A stretch of 64,000 nt of DNA, taken from contig CAVRHY010000010.1 in the NCBI GenBank assembly GCA_963721105.1, positions 39,148 to 103,147 of the forward strand, given 5' to 3'. Positions within the stretch are counted from its first letter, which is position 1. Each line of letters starts with the position of its first letter. The notes beneath the pieces were generated by a model that was not told where the DNA came from, made no database searches, and saw only the letters and a list, made by a program, of their open reading frames with translations. Both the position numbers and the translations under genes were made by a program. Positions 40,357 to 48,811 of this stretch are shown piece after piece. Origin of the DNA: Thermohalobaculum sp963721105 (GTDB lineage Bacteria > Pseudomonadota > Alphaproteobacteria > Rhodobacterales > Rhodobacteraceae).

Positions 40357-41537
40357 GCTGCGGCCTTCTCGGTCTTGAGGACGACCTTCGTCCACTCGTT
40401 CTGGTTCGAGTGAAAGTTGGCGTAGCCGGTCGGCGCCTCCTCCAGCGGCAGGCGGTGACTGATCAGGAAGGTGGTGTCCAGCTTGCCCTCCCGGATCATC
40501 TCCAGCAGCTCCTTCTGGTAGCGCTGGACATGCGTCTGGCCCGTCCGGACCTGGATCGCCTTCTCCATCAGCGCGCCGGTCGGGAACTTGTCGGTCATCC
40601 CGCCATAGACGCCGGGGATCGAGACGCGCCCGCCCTTGCGCACCGCCATCAGCGCCTCGCGCAGCACGTGCGCGCGGTCGGCCCCGACGCCGATGGTCTG
40701 CTTGGCGTAATCGAGCAGGTTGTCGGGCGCCATGCCGTGGCTCTCCATGCCGACGGCGTCGATGACGGCGTCCGGGCCGATGCCGCCCGACATCTCCATC
40801 AACGCCTCCAGCACGTGCGTCTGGGTGTAGTCGATCACCTCGGCGCCCAGCCGGCGGGCCAGTTCCAGCCGGCGCGGGTGGTGGTCGATGGCGATCACCT
40901 TGGCGGCGCCCATCACCTTGGCCGACTGCACGGCGAAAAGCCCGACCGGGCCGCAGCCCCAGACGGCGACGATGTCGCCTTCGCCAATGTCGGCATTGTC
41001 GGCCGCCATCCAGCCGGTCGGCAGGATGTCGGTCAGGAACAGCACCTTGTCGTCTTCCAGTTCGTCGGGCACGACCATCGGGCCGACGTCGGAGAACGGC
41101 ACCCGGACGTATTCCGCCTGCCCGCCGGCATAGCCGCCGGTCATGTGCGAATAGCCGAACAGGCCGCTCATCGCCTGGCCGTACAGCATCTCGGAGGCAT
41201 CCTGGTTCGGCACCGGGTTCGAGTTGTCGCAGGCCGAGAACTCGGTCTTCCGGCAGTGGAAGCACTGCCCGCAGGAAATCGTGAAGGGAACGACAACGCG
41301 GTCGCCCTTCTTCAGCGTGCTTTTGGGCCCGCTCTCGACGACCCGGCCCATGAACTCGTGGCCGAGCACGTCGCCGGCCGTCATGCCGGGGATGACGCCG
41401 TCATAGAGGTGCAGGTCCGATCCGCAGATGGCGGTGGACGTCACCTCGACGATGCAGTCGCGGGGGTTGACGATCTCGGGATCGGGCACAGTGTCGACGC
41501 GGACGTCGTGGGTGCCGTGCCAGGTCAGGGCGCGCAT
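40353..41537 (-). CDS. Zinc-dependent alcohol dehydrogenase (formaldehyde-dehydrogenase-like)
   Basis: A 394-residue medium-chain dehydrogenase. Catalytic zinc ligands are in STAICGSDLHLY and GHEFMGRVVE; the structural-zinc lobe CGQCFHCRKTEFSAC has four cysteines; the NAD fold is VWGCGPVGLFAVQSAKVMGA. The insert between the zinc lobe and the NAD domain, containing GYSHMTGGYAGGQAEYVRVP, resembles the glutathione-independent formaldehyde dehydrogenase group. It is third in a minus-strand set with a ferritin-like and an SRPBCC gene, 31 bases after the latter, probably stress-regulated. Substrate unproven. Confidence 0.88.
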   Translation of the reverse strand: MRALTWHGTHDVRVDTVPDPEIVNPRDCIVEVTSTAICGSDLHLYDGVIPGMTAGDVLGHEFMGRVVESGPKSTLKKGDRVVVPFTISCGQCFHCRKTEFSACDNSNPVPNQDASEMLYGQAMSGLFGYSHMTGGYAGGQAEYVRVPFSDVGPMVVPDELEDDKVLFLTDILPTGWMAADNADIGEGDIVAVWGCGPVGLFAVQSAKVMGAAKVIAIDHHPRRLELARRLGAEVIDYTQTHVLEALMEMSGGIGPDAVIDAVGMESHGMAPDNLLDYAKQTIGVGADRAHVLREALMAVRKGGRVSIPGVYGGMTDKFPTGALMEKAIQVRTGQTHVQRYQKELLEMIREGKLDTTFLISHRLPLEEAPTGYANFHSNQNEWTKVVLKTEKAAA

Positions 41538-41568
41538 GGGCGGGCCTCCTTTTACTCGTTTGCTACTG

Positions 41569-42375
41569 TCACTCGGCCTTGCGCATCTGCGAGGTGGCGA
41601 TCTCGCCGGTCTCGAGCTGCATCTTCAGCCGCTTGAGATCGCGCCGGACCTGCACGTTCGGCTCGCGCTGGAACAGCTTGGCGACAAGCTGGCCGAGCTG
41701 GCCGCCGGACGGCACGTACTCGATGACGGCGGAGACCTCGGTGCCGCGGTCGCCGGGGGCGTCGCGGAACTCGACATGGCCGCGCGCCTCGATCTGGCTG
41801 CCTGCCACCGACGCCCATGCGATGCGCTCGTTCGGCCGATCCTCGGTGGTCTCGGTCTCCAGCGTCACGGTCTGGCCGCCGGGCGCGTCGATCGTCCAGC
41901 GCAGCCGCCCATCGTCGCCGCCGATCTTCTCGACGCGCTCGATGTTCTCCATGAAAGACAGGTTCGCCGGGTCCCGCCAGAAGGCGTAGATCTCGGCGCG
42001 CGGCCTGTTGATCGTCACCGTGCGCCCGGTCAGCGCGTAGCGGGGGTGGCTCTCGCGCCGGGCGATCCGCGGCGCGCTGTCGCGAAAGCGGGCCGTGTCG
42101 GGCCGGGGGTCGGGACGGGGCTGCCGCCGCCCGGGGATGACGTCGGGCGCAAAGTAGTAGAGCGCGGCGGCGCCGGCGAGCGCGCCGAGGCCGAGCGCCA
42201 TCCAGGGCGACTGCAGTTCGTCGAGATCCCAGCCGCCGCGCCGCCGCTGGCGGGGCTTTCGACCGCGAACGAACTCCTCGGGGTGGAACTCGAGATCGTC
42301 CCGGCCGATGCGCGGCCGGACGGGCGCGGGGCGGCGCCGCAAGTAGTCTTCGGGATGGAATTCGAGGTCTGTCAT
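41569..42375 (-). CDS. SRPBCC-family (cyclase/dehydrase-like) membrane protein with duplicated N-terminal motif
   Basis: A 268-residue protein. The N-terminus repeats a short motif, D-L-E-F-H-P-E-D-Y-L-R-R-R (residues 3-15) and D-L-E-F-H-P-E-E-F-V-R-G-R. A basic stretch and one hydrophobic helix follow (MALGLGALAGAAALYYFAP), then an SRPBCC domain (TVTINRPRAEIYAFWRDPANLSFMENIERVE, EVSAVIEYVPSGGQLGQLVAKLF). Similar proteins are often found in stress-induced envelope clusters; the ligand is unknown. GAGAGG precedes the ATG. It lies between the ferritin-like gene and the alcohol dehydrogenase on the same strand. Confidence 0.8.
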   Translation of the reverse strand: MTDLEFHPEDYLRRRPAPVRPRIGRDDLEFHPEEFVRGRKPRQRRRGGWDLDELQSPWMALGLGALAGAAALYYFAPDVIPGRRQPRPDPRPDTARFRDSAPRIARRESHPRYALTGRTVTINRPRAEIYAFWRDPANLSFMENIERVEKIGGDDGRLRWTIDAPGGQTVTLETETTEDRPNERIAWASVAGSQIEARGHVEFRDAPGDRGTEVSAVIEYVPSGGQLGQLVAKLFQREPNVQVRRDLKRLKMQLETGEIATSQMRKAE

Positions 42376-42491
42376 GGTGCCTCTCGCTGGATGAGTCTCT
42401 CGGGGCCCTGCCGGCCGCTGCATGGCCGCGGCGGCCGGGCCGGGCGGCGCGCCGGTGCGGGCGCTCGCCGGCGCGATGCGTCGTCGGGCGC

Positions 42492-42947
42492 TCAGGCGGC
42501 CCGAGCGGCGGCGGCGTCCATGTAGGTCTTGTGCCGGCGCTCGTCGGCCAGCGCGCGCTCGAACAGCGGCCGGTCCTCGACCGGGATCGCCGCGTTCCGC
42601 GAGCCGCTCTCGTATGCGCTGATCGTGTCGTTCTCGTTCGAGCTCATCGCCTTGAGGACGGCCGGGTCGCCGCCCATCAGGCCGGCGAGCTTGACCTTGC
42701 CGGTGGTCAGGATCTCCTTCATGTCGCCCTCGGTCGGCACCTCGGCGCCGTGCTTCGCGGCCATTGCCTTCAGCTCGCCGAGGTGGCGCTCGTGGTCGGC
42801 GCGGAACTCGGTGACCCTGGCCTTGTGGCCGGGATCTTCCAGCCGCTCGATCGTCGCCGTGTAGGCGGCGATCGCGTCGTGCTCGAGGATGATGAAGTTC
42901 TGGATGAGCGACCCGAGGTCGCTGTCGGTTCCGACTGTGGTGGTCAT
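42492..42947 (-). CDS. Ferritin-like four-helix protein (DUF2383/PA2169-type)
   Basis: A 151-residue helical protein with paired acidic/His motifs: FIILEHDAIAAYTATIERLED, ADHERHLGELKAMAAKHG, MSSNENDTISAYESGSRNA and LADERRHKTYMD. The E-H-D, D-H-x-x-H and E-R-R-H elements suggest a ferritin-like bundle, possibly metal-binding. Function is not established. AAGGAG lies 7 bases upstream of the ATG at 42947. It is first in a three-gene set under a candidate EcfG promoter 42 bases upstream. Confidence 0.75.
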   Translation of the reverse strand: MTTTVGTDSDLGSLIQNFIILEHDAIAAYTATIERLEDPGHKARVTEFRADHERHLGELKAMAAKHGAEVPTEGDMKEILTTGKVKLAGLMGGDPAVLKAMSSNENDTISAYESGSRNAAIPVEDRPLFERALADERRHKTYMDAAAARAA

Positions 42948-42988
42948 ACTGGTGCTCCTTACCGGTCCAATCACGCAACTCCCGTAAT

Positions 42989-43013
42989 AACGGCGGGCGT
43001 CACCGACCGTTCC
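42989..43013 (-). promoter_or_regulatory. Candidate EcfG promoter for the ferritin-like/SRPBCC/ADH operon
   Basis: On the minus strand GGAAC (43013-43009), 16 bases, CGTT (42992-42989): the same exact pattern and spacing as upstream of glgE. It lies 41 bases before the ATG at 42947, a normal leader length. Confidence 0.65.
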
Positions 43014-43111
43014 GGTTGCAAACCTTGCGACGGAAAGTTCACGACTTCGCGCCCGTTCTGTTTTAACGCGTGGCCCGGCGCGCACGCCGAGCGGATCAGG
43101 GGAGACCCGGC

Positions 43112-44056
43112 ATGGACCGAGACGCCCGCATCTACGTCGCCGGCCATCGCGGGATGGTGGGCTCGGCCATCGTCCGCGCGCTGGGCGCGCGCGGCTGCAA
43201 GCAGGTGCTGACGCGGGCGCGGAGCGTCCTGGACCTGACCGATCGCGCCGCCGTCGAGGCGTTCTTCGCGGCCGAGCGGCCGGCCTATGTCTTCCTGGCG
43301 GCGGCGCGAGTCGGCGGCATCCTCGCCAATGACAGCCGGGGCGGCGACTTCATCCGTGACAACCTGCTGATCCAGACCAACGTCATCGACGCCGCGTACC
43401 GGCACGGCGCGCGCAAGCTGCTGTTCCTCGGCTCGTCCTGCATCTACCCGAAGCTGGCCGACCAGCCGATCCGCGAGGAGGCGCTGCTGACCGGCCCGCT
43501 CGAGCCGACAAACCTGCCCTATGCGGTCGCCAAGATCGCCGGCAAGACGATGTGCGACGCCTATCGCCGGCAGTTCGGCTTCGACGCCTTCACGGTGATG
43601 CCGTCGAACGTCTACGGCATCGGCGACAATTTCGACCCGGACGGCAGCCATGTCGTCGCCGGGCTGATGCGCCGCTTTCACGAGGCGAAGCTGGCGGGCG
43701 CGCCCGAGGTCGTCGCCTGGGGCACGGGCAGCCCGCTGCGCGAACTCATCGACGCCGACGACATCGGCGATGCCTGCGTCTTCCTGATGGAGCGCTGGCG
43801 CGACGGCGGCATGGTCAATGCCGGCTCCGGCCAGGAGGTCTCGATCCGCGAGTTGACCGCGATGATGGCCGAGATCACCGGCTATCGCGGCCGCATCGCC
43901 TGGGACGGGACGAAGCCCGACGGCACGCCGCGCAAGATCATGGACAGCGCGCGCCTGCACGCGCTCGGCTGGCGGCCGAACACCCCGATCCGCGACGGGC
44001 TGGCGAAGATGTATGGCTGGTTCGTCGCGACCGGCGGCGGGCGCCACGCGGCATGA
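43112..44056 (+). CDS. fcl: GDP-L-fucose synthase
   Basis: An extended short-chain dehydrogenase of 314 residues that epimerises and reduces GDP-4-keto-6-deoxymannose to GDP-L-fucose for surface polysaccharides. Motifs: nucleotide-binding VAGHRGMVGSAIVRAL, AAARVGGILAND, FLGSSCIYPKLADQPIREE with the active-site Ser/Cys, the YAVAK catalytic Tyr-Lys, and FTVMPSNVYGIGDNFDPDGSHVV. AGGGGAGA precedes the ATG. Its usual partner, GDP-mannose 4,6-dehydratase, is not in the window. It is divergent from the stress operon. Confidence 0.95.
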   Translation: MDRDARIYVAGHRGMVGSAIVRALGARGCKQVLTRARSVLDLTDRAAVEAFFAAERPAYVFLAAARVGGILANDSRGGDFIRDNLLIQTNVIDAAYRHGARKLLFLGSSCIYPKLADQPIREEALLTGPLEPTNLPYAVAKIAGKTMCDAYRRQFGFDAFTVMPSNVYGIGDNFDPDGSHVVAGLMRRFHEAKLAGAPEVVAWGTGSPLRELIDADDIGDACVFLMERWRDGGMVNAGSGQEVSIRELTAMMAEITGYRGRIAWDGTKPDGTPRKIMDSARLHALGWRPNTPIRDGLAKMYGWFVATGGGRHAA

Positions 44057-44177
44057 GCAGGGACTGACGGGCGACGCCGCCGGCGCCACCCCGGCCGCCC
44101 GCGCCCGGCGCCCCGCGGGTCTTCTCAGCGGCGCCCGCGCGCCGTCTATTCGGGGTGCCAGCACGGGATGGGTTTCG

Positions 44178-44747
44178 ATGCGCCAGAACACAATCTCGAT
44201 CATGGAGGCTTGGCCGACCACGCTCTTCCTCAGGGACTGGCCGGACCATGCTGTCCGGGCGCCGGCGATCGTCGACCGTCTGCGCCAGCGGTCGGCCGGC
44301 TTCGCGACGCCGGTGGCCAGCGGCGTCGCGACCTCGGCCTAGCCCGCCACGGGCCTGGTCGAAAGCCCGCTGCACCTGTTCGACACGACGGACCGCTGGT
44401 TCCACATCACGAACGACGGCGGCTTTCACGACGCGCACATCCACGGCAACTGCTCGTGGTGCGGGATCTTCTACCCGGCCTCCGGCGATGCCGACGAGAT
44501 CCCGGAGGGCGGCGTCGACAAGGCGGGCAACGGCATCAACCGCTTCTACTCGCCGATCCAGACCGGCGGGGGGCTGCGCGACTTCGGCAACGCCTATCCG
44601 GGGCGCGGCTATGTCGACATCCGGCCGAGCGACGGGCGGCTGGTGCTGTTCCCCTCGTACCTGCTGCACAGCGCGCTGCCCTACAGCGGCGCGCGCGACC
44701 GCGTCATCCTGTCGTTCAACTCCGAAACCCGCGTGACGCAGGCCTGA
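44178..44747 (+). CDS. TIGR02466-like putative 2OG oxygenase interrupted by an amber codon
   Basis: The frame starts M-R-Q-N-T-I-S-I-M-E-A-W-P at 44178, meets TAG at 44340-44342 (codon 55), and continues in the same frame to TGA at 44745. The second part has HITNDGGFHDAHIHGNCSWCGIFY and LVLFPSYLLHSALPYSG, the pattern of TIGR02466-type putative 2OG-Fe(II) oxygenases; the first part (AWPTTLFLRDWPDH) matches their N-terminus. Without the stop it would be 189 residues. This is the only break in the window that is a substitution-type stop rather than an indel. Either a nonsense mutation or a base error. Confidence 0.65.
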
Positions 44748-44927
44748 GCGGCCGGCGGGCGTTGCGACGACCGTCGGCGCGGCGGCGCCGGGAGGCAGCG
44801 CCGGCAGGCAACCGCAACCGGCTTGACCGGGACAGGCTTTCCGTCTTCATGCGGGCAGCGGGCGTGCAGGGCTGGACGCTCATCGGGGGCGGCGCGCAGG
44901 GTGCGGCCTCAGGGGCGGCGAGGCGGC

Positions 44928-45812
44928 ATGATCCTGACGATCGGCTCGGTGAACATCGACCACGCCCACCGCGTGGCGGCGCTGCCCGGCGCCGGCGAGA
45001 CCGTCCTCGACAAAGGCTACGCGAAAAGCCTGGGCGGCAAGGGCGCGAACCAGTCGCTGGCGGCCCGGCTGGCCGGCGCCGAGGTGCGCCATGCCGGCGC
45101 GGTCGGCGCCGACGGCGCGTGGTGCCGCGAGCGGCTGGCCGGTGCCGGGATCGACGTCGGGGACCTGGCGACGGTGGAGGCGGCGACCGGCCACGCCGTC
45201 ATCCTGATCGACGACGCCGGCGAGAACTCGATCGTCGTGCATGGCGGCGCCAACCGGGCGCTGCCGCAGGCGCTGATCCAGCGCGCCATCGGCCGGACGC
45301 GGCCGGGCGACTGGCTGCTGCTGCAAAACGAGACCAATCTCGTCGCCGAGGCGGCGCGCGCCGGCCGCGCGGCCGGACTCCGCGTCGCCTATGCCGCCGC
45401 GCCCTTCGACCCAGCGGCCACCGCCGAGGTCATCCCGCATGTCGACCTGCTCGCCGTCAACGCGGTCGAGGCGGCGCAGTTGGCGCACCATCTGGGTGCG
45501 CCCGCCGAGACCTTCGGCGCGCCGGTGCTGCTGGTGACCGAGGGCGCCCGCGGCGCACATTGCTGGACGGGCCGGCAGAAGCTGAACCAGGACGCATTCC
45601 CGGTCACGCCGGTCGACACGACGGGCGCGGGCGACTGCTATCTCGGCTACTTCCTGGCAGGGCTCGATCGCGGCCTGCCTGTCGCCGACGCGCTCCGCCT
45701 CGCCGCCGCCGCCGCGGCGATCCAGGTGACGCGGCCGGGCGCGGCCGAGGCGATGCCCGCCCTGGCCGAGGTGCTGGCCTTCCTGGCCGGGAGGGGTGCC
45801 GAGGACGCATGA
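44928..45812 (+). CDS. PfkB-family sugar kinase (ribokinase-like)
   Basis: A 294-residue kinase with SVNIDHAHRVAALPGAGETV, signature 1 SLGGKGANQSLAARLAGAEV, and signature 2 PVDTTGAGDCYLGYFLAGL carrying the catalytic Asp of GAGD. The proximal part resembles ribokinases. It overlaps the nucleoside hydrolase gene by 4 bases, so the pair likely salvages nucleosides: the hydrolase frees ribose and this kinase phosphorylates it. GCGAGG precedes the ATG at 44928. Confidence 0.85.
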   Translation: MILTIGSVNIDHAHRVAALPGAGETVLDKGYAKSLGGKGANQSLAARLAGAEVRHAGAVGADGAWCRERLAGAGIDVGDLATVEAATGHAVILIDDAGENSIVVHGGANRALPQALIQRAIGRTRPGDWLLLQNETNLVAEAARAGRAAGLRVAYAAAPFDPAATAEVIPHVDLLAVNAVEAAQLAHHLGAPAETFGAPVLLVTEGARGAHCWTGRQKLNQDAFPVTPVDTTGAGDCYLGYFLAGLDRGLPVADALRLAAAAAAIQVTRPGAAEAMPALAEVLAFLAGRGAEDA

Positions 45813-46753
45813 AGAAGATCCTGATCGACACCGATCCCGGCATCGACGACGCCATGGCGATCCACCTGGCCTTCGCCCATCCGGGGCTGGAGGTCGTCGG
45901 CCTGACCACGGTCTTCGGCAACGTCCACGTCGACAAGGCGACGCGCAACGCGCTGGCGCTGGTCGAGATGGCGGGCGCCGACTGCCCGGTCGCCGAGGGC
46001 GCGGCAGCACCCCTGGTCCGCCCGCTCCAGCCGCCCGGCTACGACGTGCACGGCGACGAGGGCTTCGGCCAGCTCGGCGCCCCCGCGCCCGCCCGCGCCC
46101 CGCACCGGCTCGGCGCCGCCGAGTTCATCGTCGAGACGCTCCGTGACCACGCGCGCCAGATAACACTGGTGCCCGTCGGCCCGCTGACCAACATCGCGCT
46201 GGCACTGCGGCTGGACCCCGGCATCGCGCAGAAGGTCGAACGCGTCGTCATCATGGGCGGCGTCGTCGAGCGCCGCGGCAACGTCACCGACTGGGCCGAG
46301 GCGAATATCTGGCACGACCCGCACGCCGCCGCCGAGGTGCTCTCCGCCCCCTGGCCCGTCACGCTGGTCGGCCTCGACGTCACGGAGTTGACGCGCTGCG
46401 GCCCGGTCGACTTCGCTCGGCTGGCCGACGCCTCGCCCGTCATCGGCGGGTTCCTGAACGAGGCCGTCCAGTTCTACTTCGGCTGGCACCGCCAGAAGGG
46501 CGTGCATGACGGCTGCTTCCTGCACGATCCCTGCGCCGTGCTGGCCGTCGCCGAGCCGCACCTCTTCACGACGCGCGACACCCCGCTCCGCGTCGTCACC
46601 GGGGGCGAGCAGATCGGCCGCACCCTCGCCGCGCCCGAGACCGGCACGCCGCCCGTCCGCGTCTGCACGCAGGTCGACTCAGAGGCCGTGAGCAACCGCT
46701 TCCTGTCCGTGCTGGCCACCGCCGATGCTTGCCGCGCCGGGCGGACCGGATAA
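45809..46753 (+). CDS. Nucleoside hydrolase (inosine/uridine-preferring family)
   Basis: A 314-residue N-ribosylhydrolase that splits nucleosides into base and ribose. The hallmark calcium-binding motif IDTDPGIDDAMA is at residues 6-17; ITLVPVGPLTNIALAL, VVIMGGVVERRGNVTDWAEANIW and GCFLHDPCAVLAVAEP (active-site His-Asp) follow. It is coupled to the ribokinase-like gene by an ATGA overlap. No transporter is adjacent. It is the last clearly native gene before the low-GC module, 56 bases upstream of it. Confidence 0.93.
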   Translation: MKKILIDTDPGIDDAMAIHLAFAHPGLEVVGLTTVFGNVHVDKATRNALALVEMAGADCPVAEGAAAPLVRPLQPPGYDVHGDEGFGQLGAPAPARAPHRLGAAEFIVETLRDHARQITLVPVGPLTNIALALRLDPGIAQKVERVVIMGGVVERRGNVTDWAEANIWHDPHAAAEVLSAPWPVTLVGLDVTELTRCGPVDFARLADASPVIGGFLNEAVQFYFGWHRQKGVHDGCFLHDPCAVLAVAEPHLFTTRDTPLRVVTGGEQIGRTLAAPETGTPPVRVCTQVDSEAVSNRFLSVLATADACRAGRTG

Positions 46754-46809
46754 GGTGACGTTGCTGCAGCAGCGGCGGCATGGAAATGGCCGGCAGACGA
46801 GGTCACCGC

Positions 46810-47496
46810 ATGACGGGCTGGACGCTGAATGACTATGGAGACAAGCACCGGGACACGACGGGACGGCACGGAACCGACATAGCAAGTCAGAGGATCGACG
46901 ATCTTGACCGGCGGTGCCTGCTAGACATTCTGAACGGCGTTCTCGATCGTGGTGTCGCGCTGGATGTCGGCTGCGGGTCCGGGTACCATGGATTGCGCAT
47001 GGCGTCTCTCGGTTGCCCCACGATACTCATCGACCTGCTCGACATGTCGGAGCGCGTGCGCGCCATCAAAGCGTCGTTTCCGGACTTGAATGTCTCATAC
47101 TATCACGGACCCATAGAGAAATTTTTGTTATCGTATAGAGAGGCAAACATTTCTGCATTTTACTCACAAAGAACAATACATTACATGACATTTCAGGAAT
47201 CAGTGAACATCCTTACCCAGGCCAGAAAGATCCTGAATAAAAGATCGAAGGTCTATATTTCCGCTTCCGGGTTGAATTCGGAACTTGGGGCGGGGTATGG
47301 CCATGCCGCGCGGGACGTGCGCGAGAGGTTTTCAGATCTGTCGGCTGAAATGGCACAAAAGCACTCGATAGGGGAGAAAGTTTGCTTATATACAGAGAAA
47401 GATGTTGAGTTACTGGCAAAGTTATCGGGATTTCATGTCGACGAGGTGTGGAGTTCGCGGTTCGGGAACGTCAAAGCAATTCTGATTTCGTCATGA
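46810..47496 (+). CDS. Class I SAM-dependent methyltransferase in a low-GC module
   Basis: A 228-residue Rossmann methyltransferase. SAM motif I ALDVGCGSGYHGLRMASLG is near residues 50-68, an acidic motif II-like ILIDLLDMSERVRAI at 72-86, and post-I segments SAFYSQRTIHYMTF and KRSKVYISASGLN follow. No DNA-methylase catalytic motif (D/N-P-P-Y/F/W) is seen, so the target may be a small molecule, RNA or protein. From about 46.9 kb the composition shifts sharply: GC in 47101-47220 counts to about 36%, with AGA, ATA and TTA codons rare elsewhere. GAGG lies 7 bases before the ATG at 46810. Its stop overlaps the next ATG (ATGA). Confidence 0.75.
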   Translation: MTGWTLNDYGDKHRDTTGRHGTDIASQRIDDLDRRCLLDILNGVLDRGVALDVGCGSGYHGLRMASLGCPTILIDLLDMSERVRAIKASFPDLNVSYYHGPIEKFLLSYREANISAFYSQRTIHYMTFQESVNILTQARKILNKRSKVYISASGLNSELGAGYGHAARDVRERFSDLSAEMAQKHSIGEKVCLYTEKDVELLAKLSGFHVDEVWSSRFGNVKAILISS

Positions 47497-48626
47497 GCAA
47501 GATTGTAGTCATAGGCGCGGCTCATCTCGATATTGTTGGGGACTACAGCGAGGCCGCTGCCCACACTGTCGATAAACCTGGAAAAATTTTGTACTCTGTC
47601 GGTGGAACCGCTTATAATATCGCCGCGAACTTGGCCCAAAATGGCAATAAGGTTACGTTTATTTCCATACTTAAGTCTGATTCCCTGATAACGCCAGTGA
47701 TACTTTCCAGATTGAGAAGCTATAACATAGATACCGAATTTGTTGATGTGCGGGATGACGCAGGCGAAAGCGGCTTTATCGCGCAGCGGCAAGACAAAAG
47801 GCTTGTGTCGGCCGTGACGGCGTCAACTCTGGATAAGCTGGTTTTTCCGCATGGCCTGTACAATTCTGCAATTTCGGAGGCCTCCGCCGTAGTAGCTGAC
47901 TGCAATTGTACGGCGGCCTTCCTGGACAGGTTGCGTGGGGCCTGTCTCCATCACGGGAAGAAACTCTTCGTTGCGGCTGTTTCCGAGCCAAAAGCGAAGA
48001 GGATTCTGAACATCGACAGAGGGGTTGGCGCCGCGTTCCCGATTTTTACCGCCAGTATGCACATCAGCGAAGCGATAGTGCTGGGCTATCAACCCGATGT
48101 AACGATAGACAGTGACTATGCAGCAAATTTCTGCAAGTCAATCGGAGCAGAAATAGCCCTGATAACAAACGAGGAGAATGGATATAAGGCCCTCTTCTCG
48201 ACAGGCGAACATTTTTCTATGCCTGCTCCAGATGTTTCTGCGGTTGTTTCACCAACGGGCGCAGGCGATGCATTGTTTGCGGCCTTCATACACCATTATT
48301 GTGAGCGGAGAGAGGTTGATATCGAAGGCGTTCACCGAACGATTTGCCGCTTTGTCTCTGAAGTGCTCGGCCGAGAAGGCGCTACCGTGGGCGCGCGGAC
48401 TGCGCCGGGGGAACTCCAGGTCGTTCCGAAGAAGGAGCTCGACAGGCTCAGAGCGCAACAGAACCAGCAACTTCGCTCCTTGCTGAGCCAGTCCGTGACC
48501 ATTCTGGGAATGCGTTTCAATGTCGGAAATCTGCTGGCTTTCATTGGGGTCGTGATTGCACTGGCGACCTTCGTTTTCGGGTTGGTCCTGGATTTTGATA
48601 AATTCCTGAAGGTGATTGGCGCCTGA
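47493..48626 (+). CDS. PfkB-family kinase with C-terminal membrane anchor
   Basis: A 377-residue protein. Residues 1-300 form a PfkB fold: VVIGAAHLDIVGD, signature 1 SVGGTAYNIAANLAQNG (35-51), and signature 2 VVSPTGAGDALFAAF with catalytic Asp at position 259. Residues 310-335 are polar and Gln/Leu-rich (possible coiled coil), and 346-367 (NLLAFIGVVIALATFVFGLVLD) is a strong transmembrane helix near the very end. PfkB kinases are normally soluble, so the tail anchor is unusual. It resembles nucleoside/pseudouridine-type kinases only in general plan. It is coupled to the methyltransferase by ATGA; both share the low GC content. Confidence 0.8.
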   Translation: MSKIVVIGAAHLDIVGDYSEAAAHTVDKPGKILYSVGGTAYNIAANLAQNGNKVTFISILKSDSLITPVILSRLRSYNIDTEFVDVRDDAGESGFIAQRQDKRLVSAVTASTLDKLVFPHGLYNSAISEASAVVADCNCTAAFLDRLRGACLHHGKKLFVAAVSEPKAKRILNIDRGVGAAFPIFTASMHISEAIVLGYQPDVTIDSDYAANFCKSIGAEIALITNEENGYKALFSTGEHFSMPAPDVSAVVSPTGAGDALFAAFIHHYCERREVDIEGVHRTICRFVSEVLGREGATVGARTAPGELQVVPKKELDRLRAQQNQQLRSLLSQSVTILGMRFNVGNLLAFIGVVIALATFVFGLVLDFDKFLKVIGA

Positions 48627-48811
48627 ACACGTGTGCCATTCAGGGCACGTAATCCCAGCCGGCTTCAGACCAAAGGCGTCGCGCGCGCCAGCCCCCAAGG
48701 CCCGGCACGAAGGACACGGATCCAGGCCGACCGAGCGTTCCGCCGATCGGAACGAAGCGCGGGGAGATGCATTGGGAATATCAAATCCGGCAACAAAGAC
48801 GAGTCCCTCGC

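Noticed and set aside
48733..48751. CGTTCCG-CCGAT-CGGAACG inverted repeat, and a GGAAC-N16-CATT that could suggest another EcfG site
   Set aside because: The -10 part is CATT rather than CGTT and overlaps the possible start of the DUF4396 gene; too weak to call a promoter.
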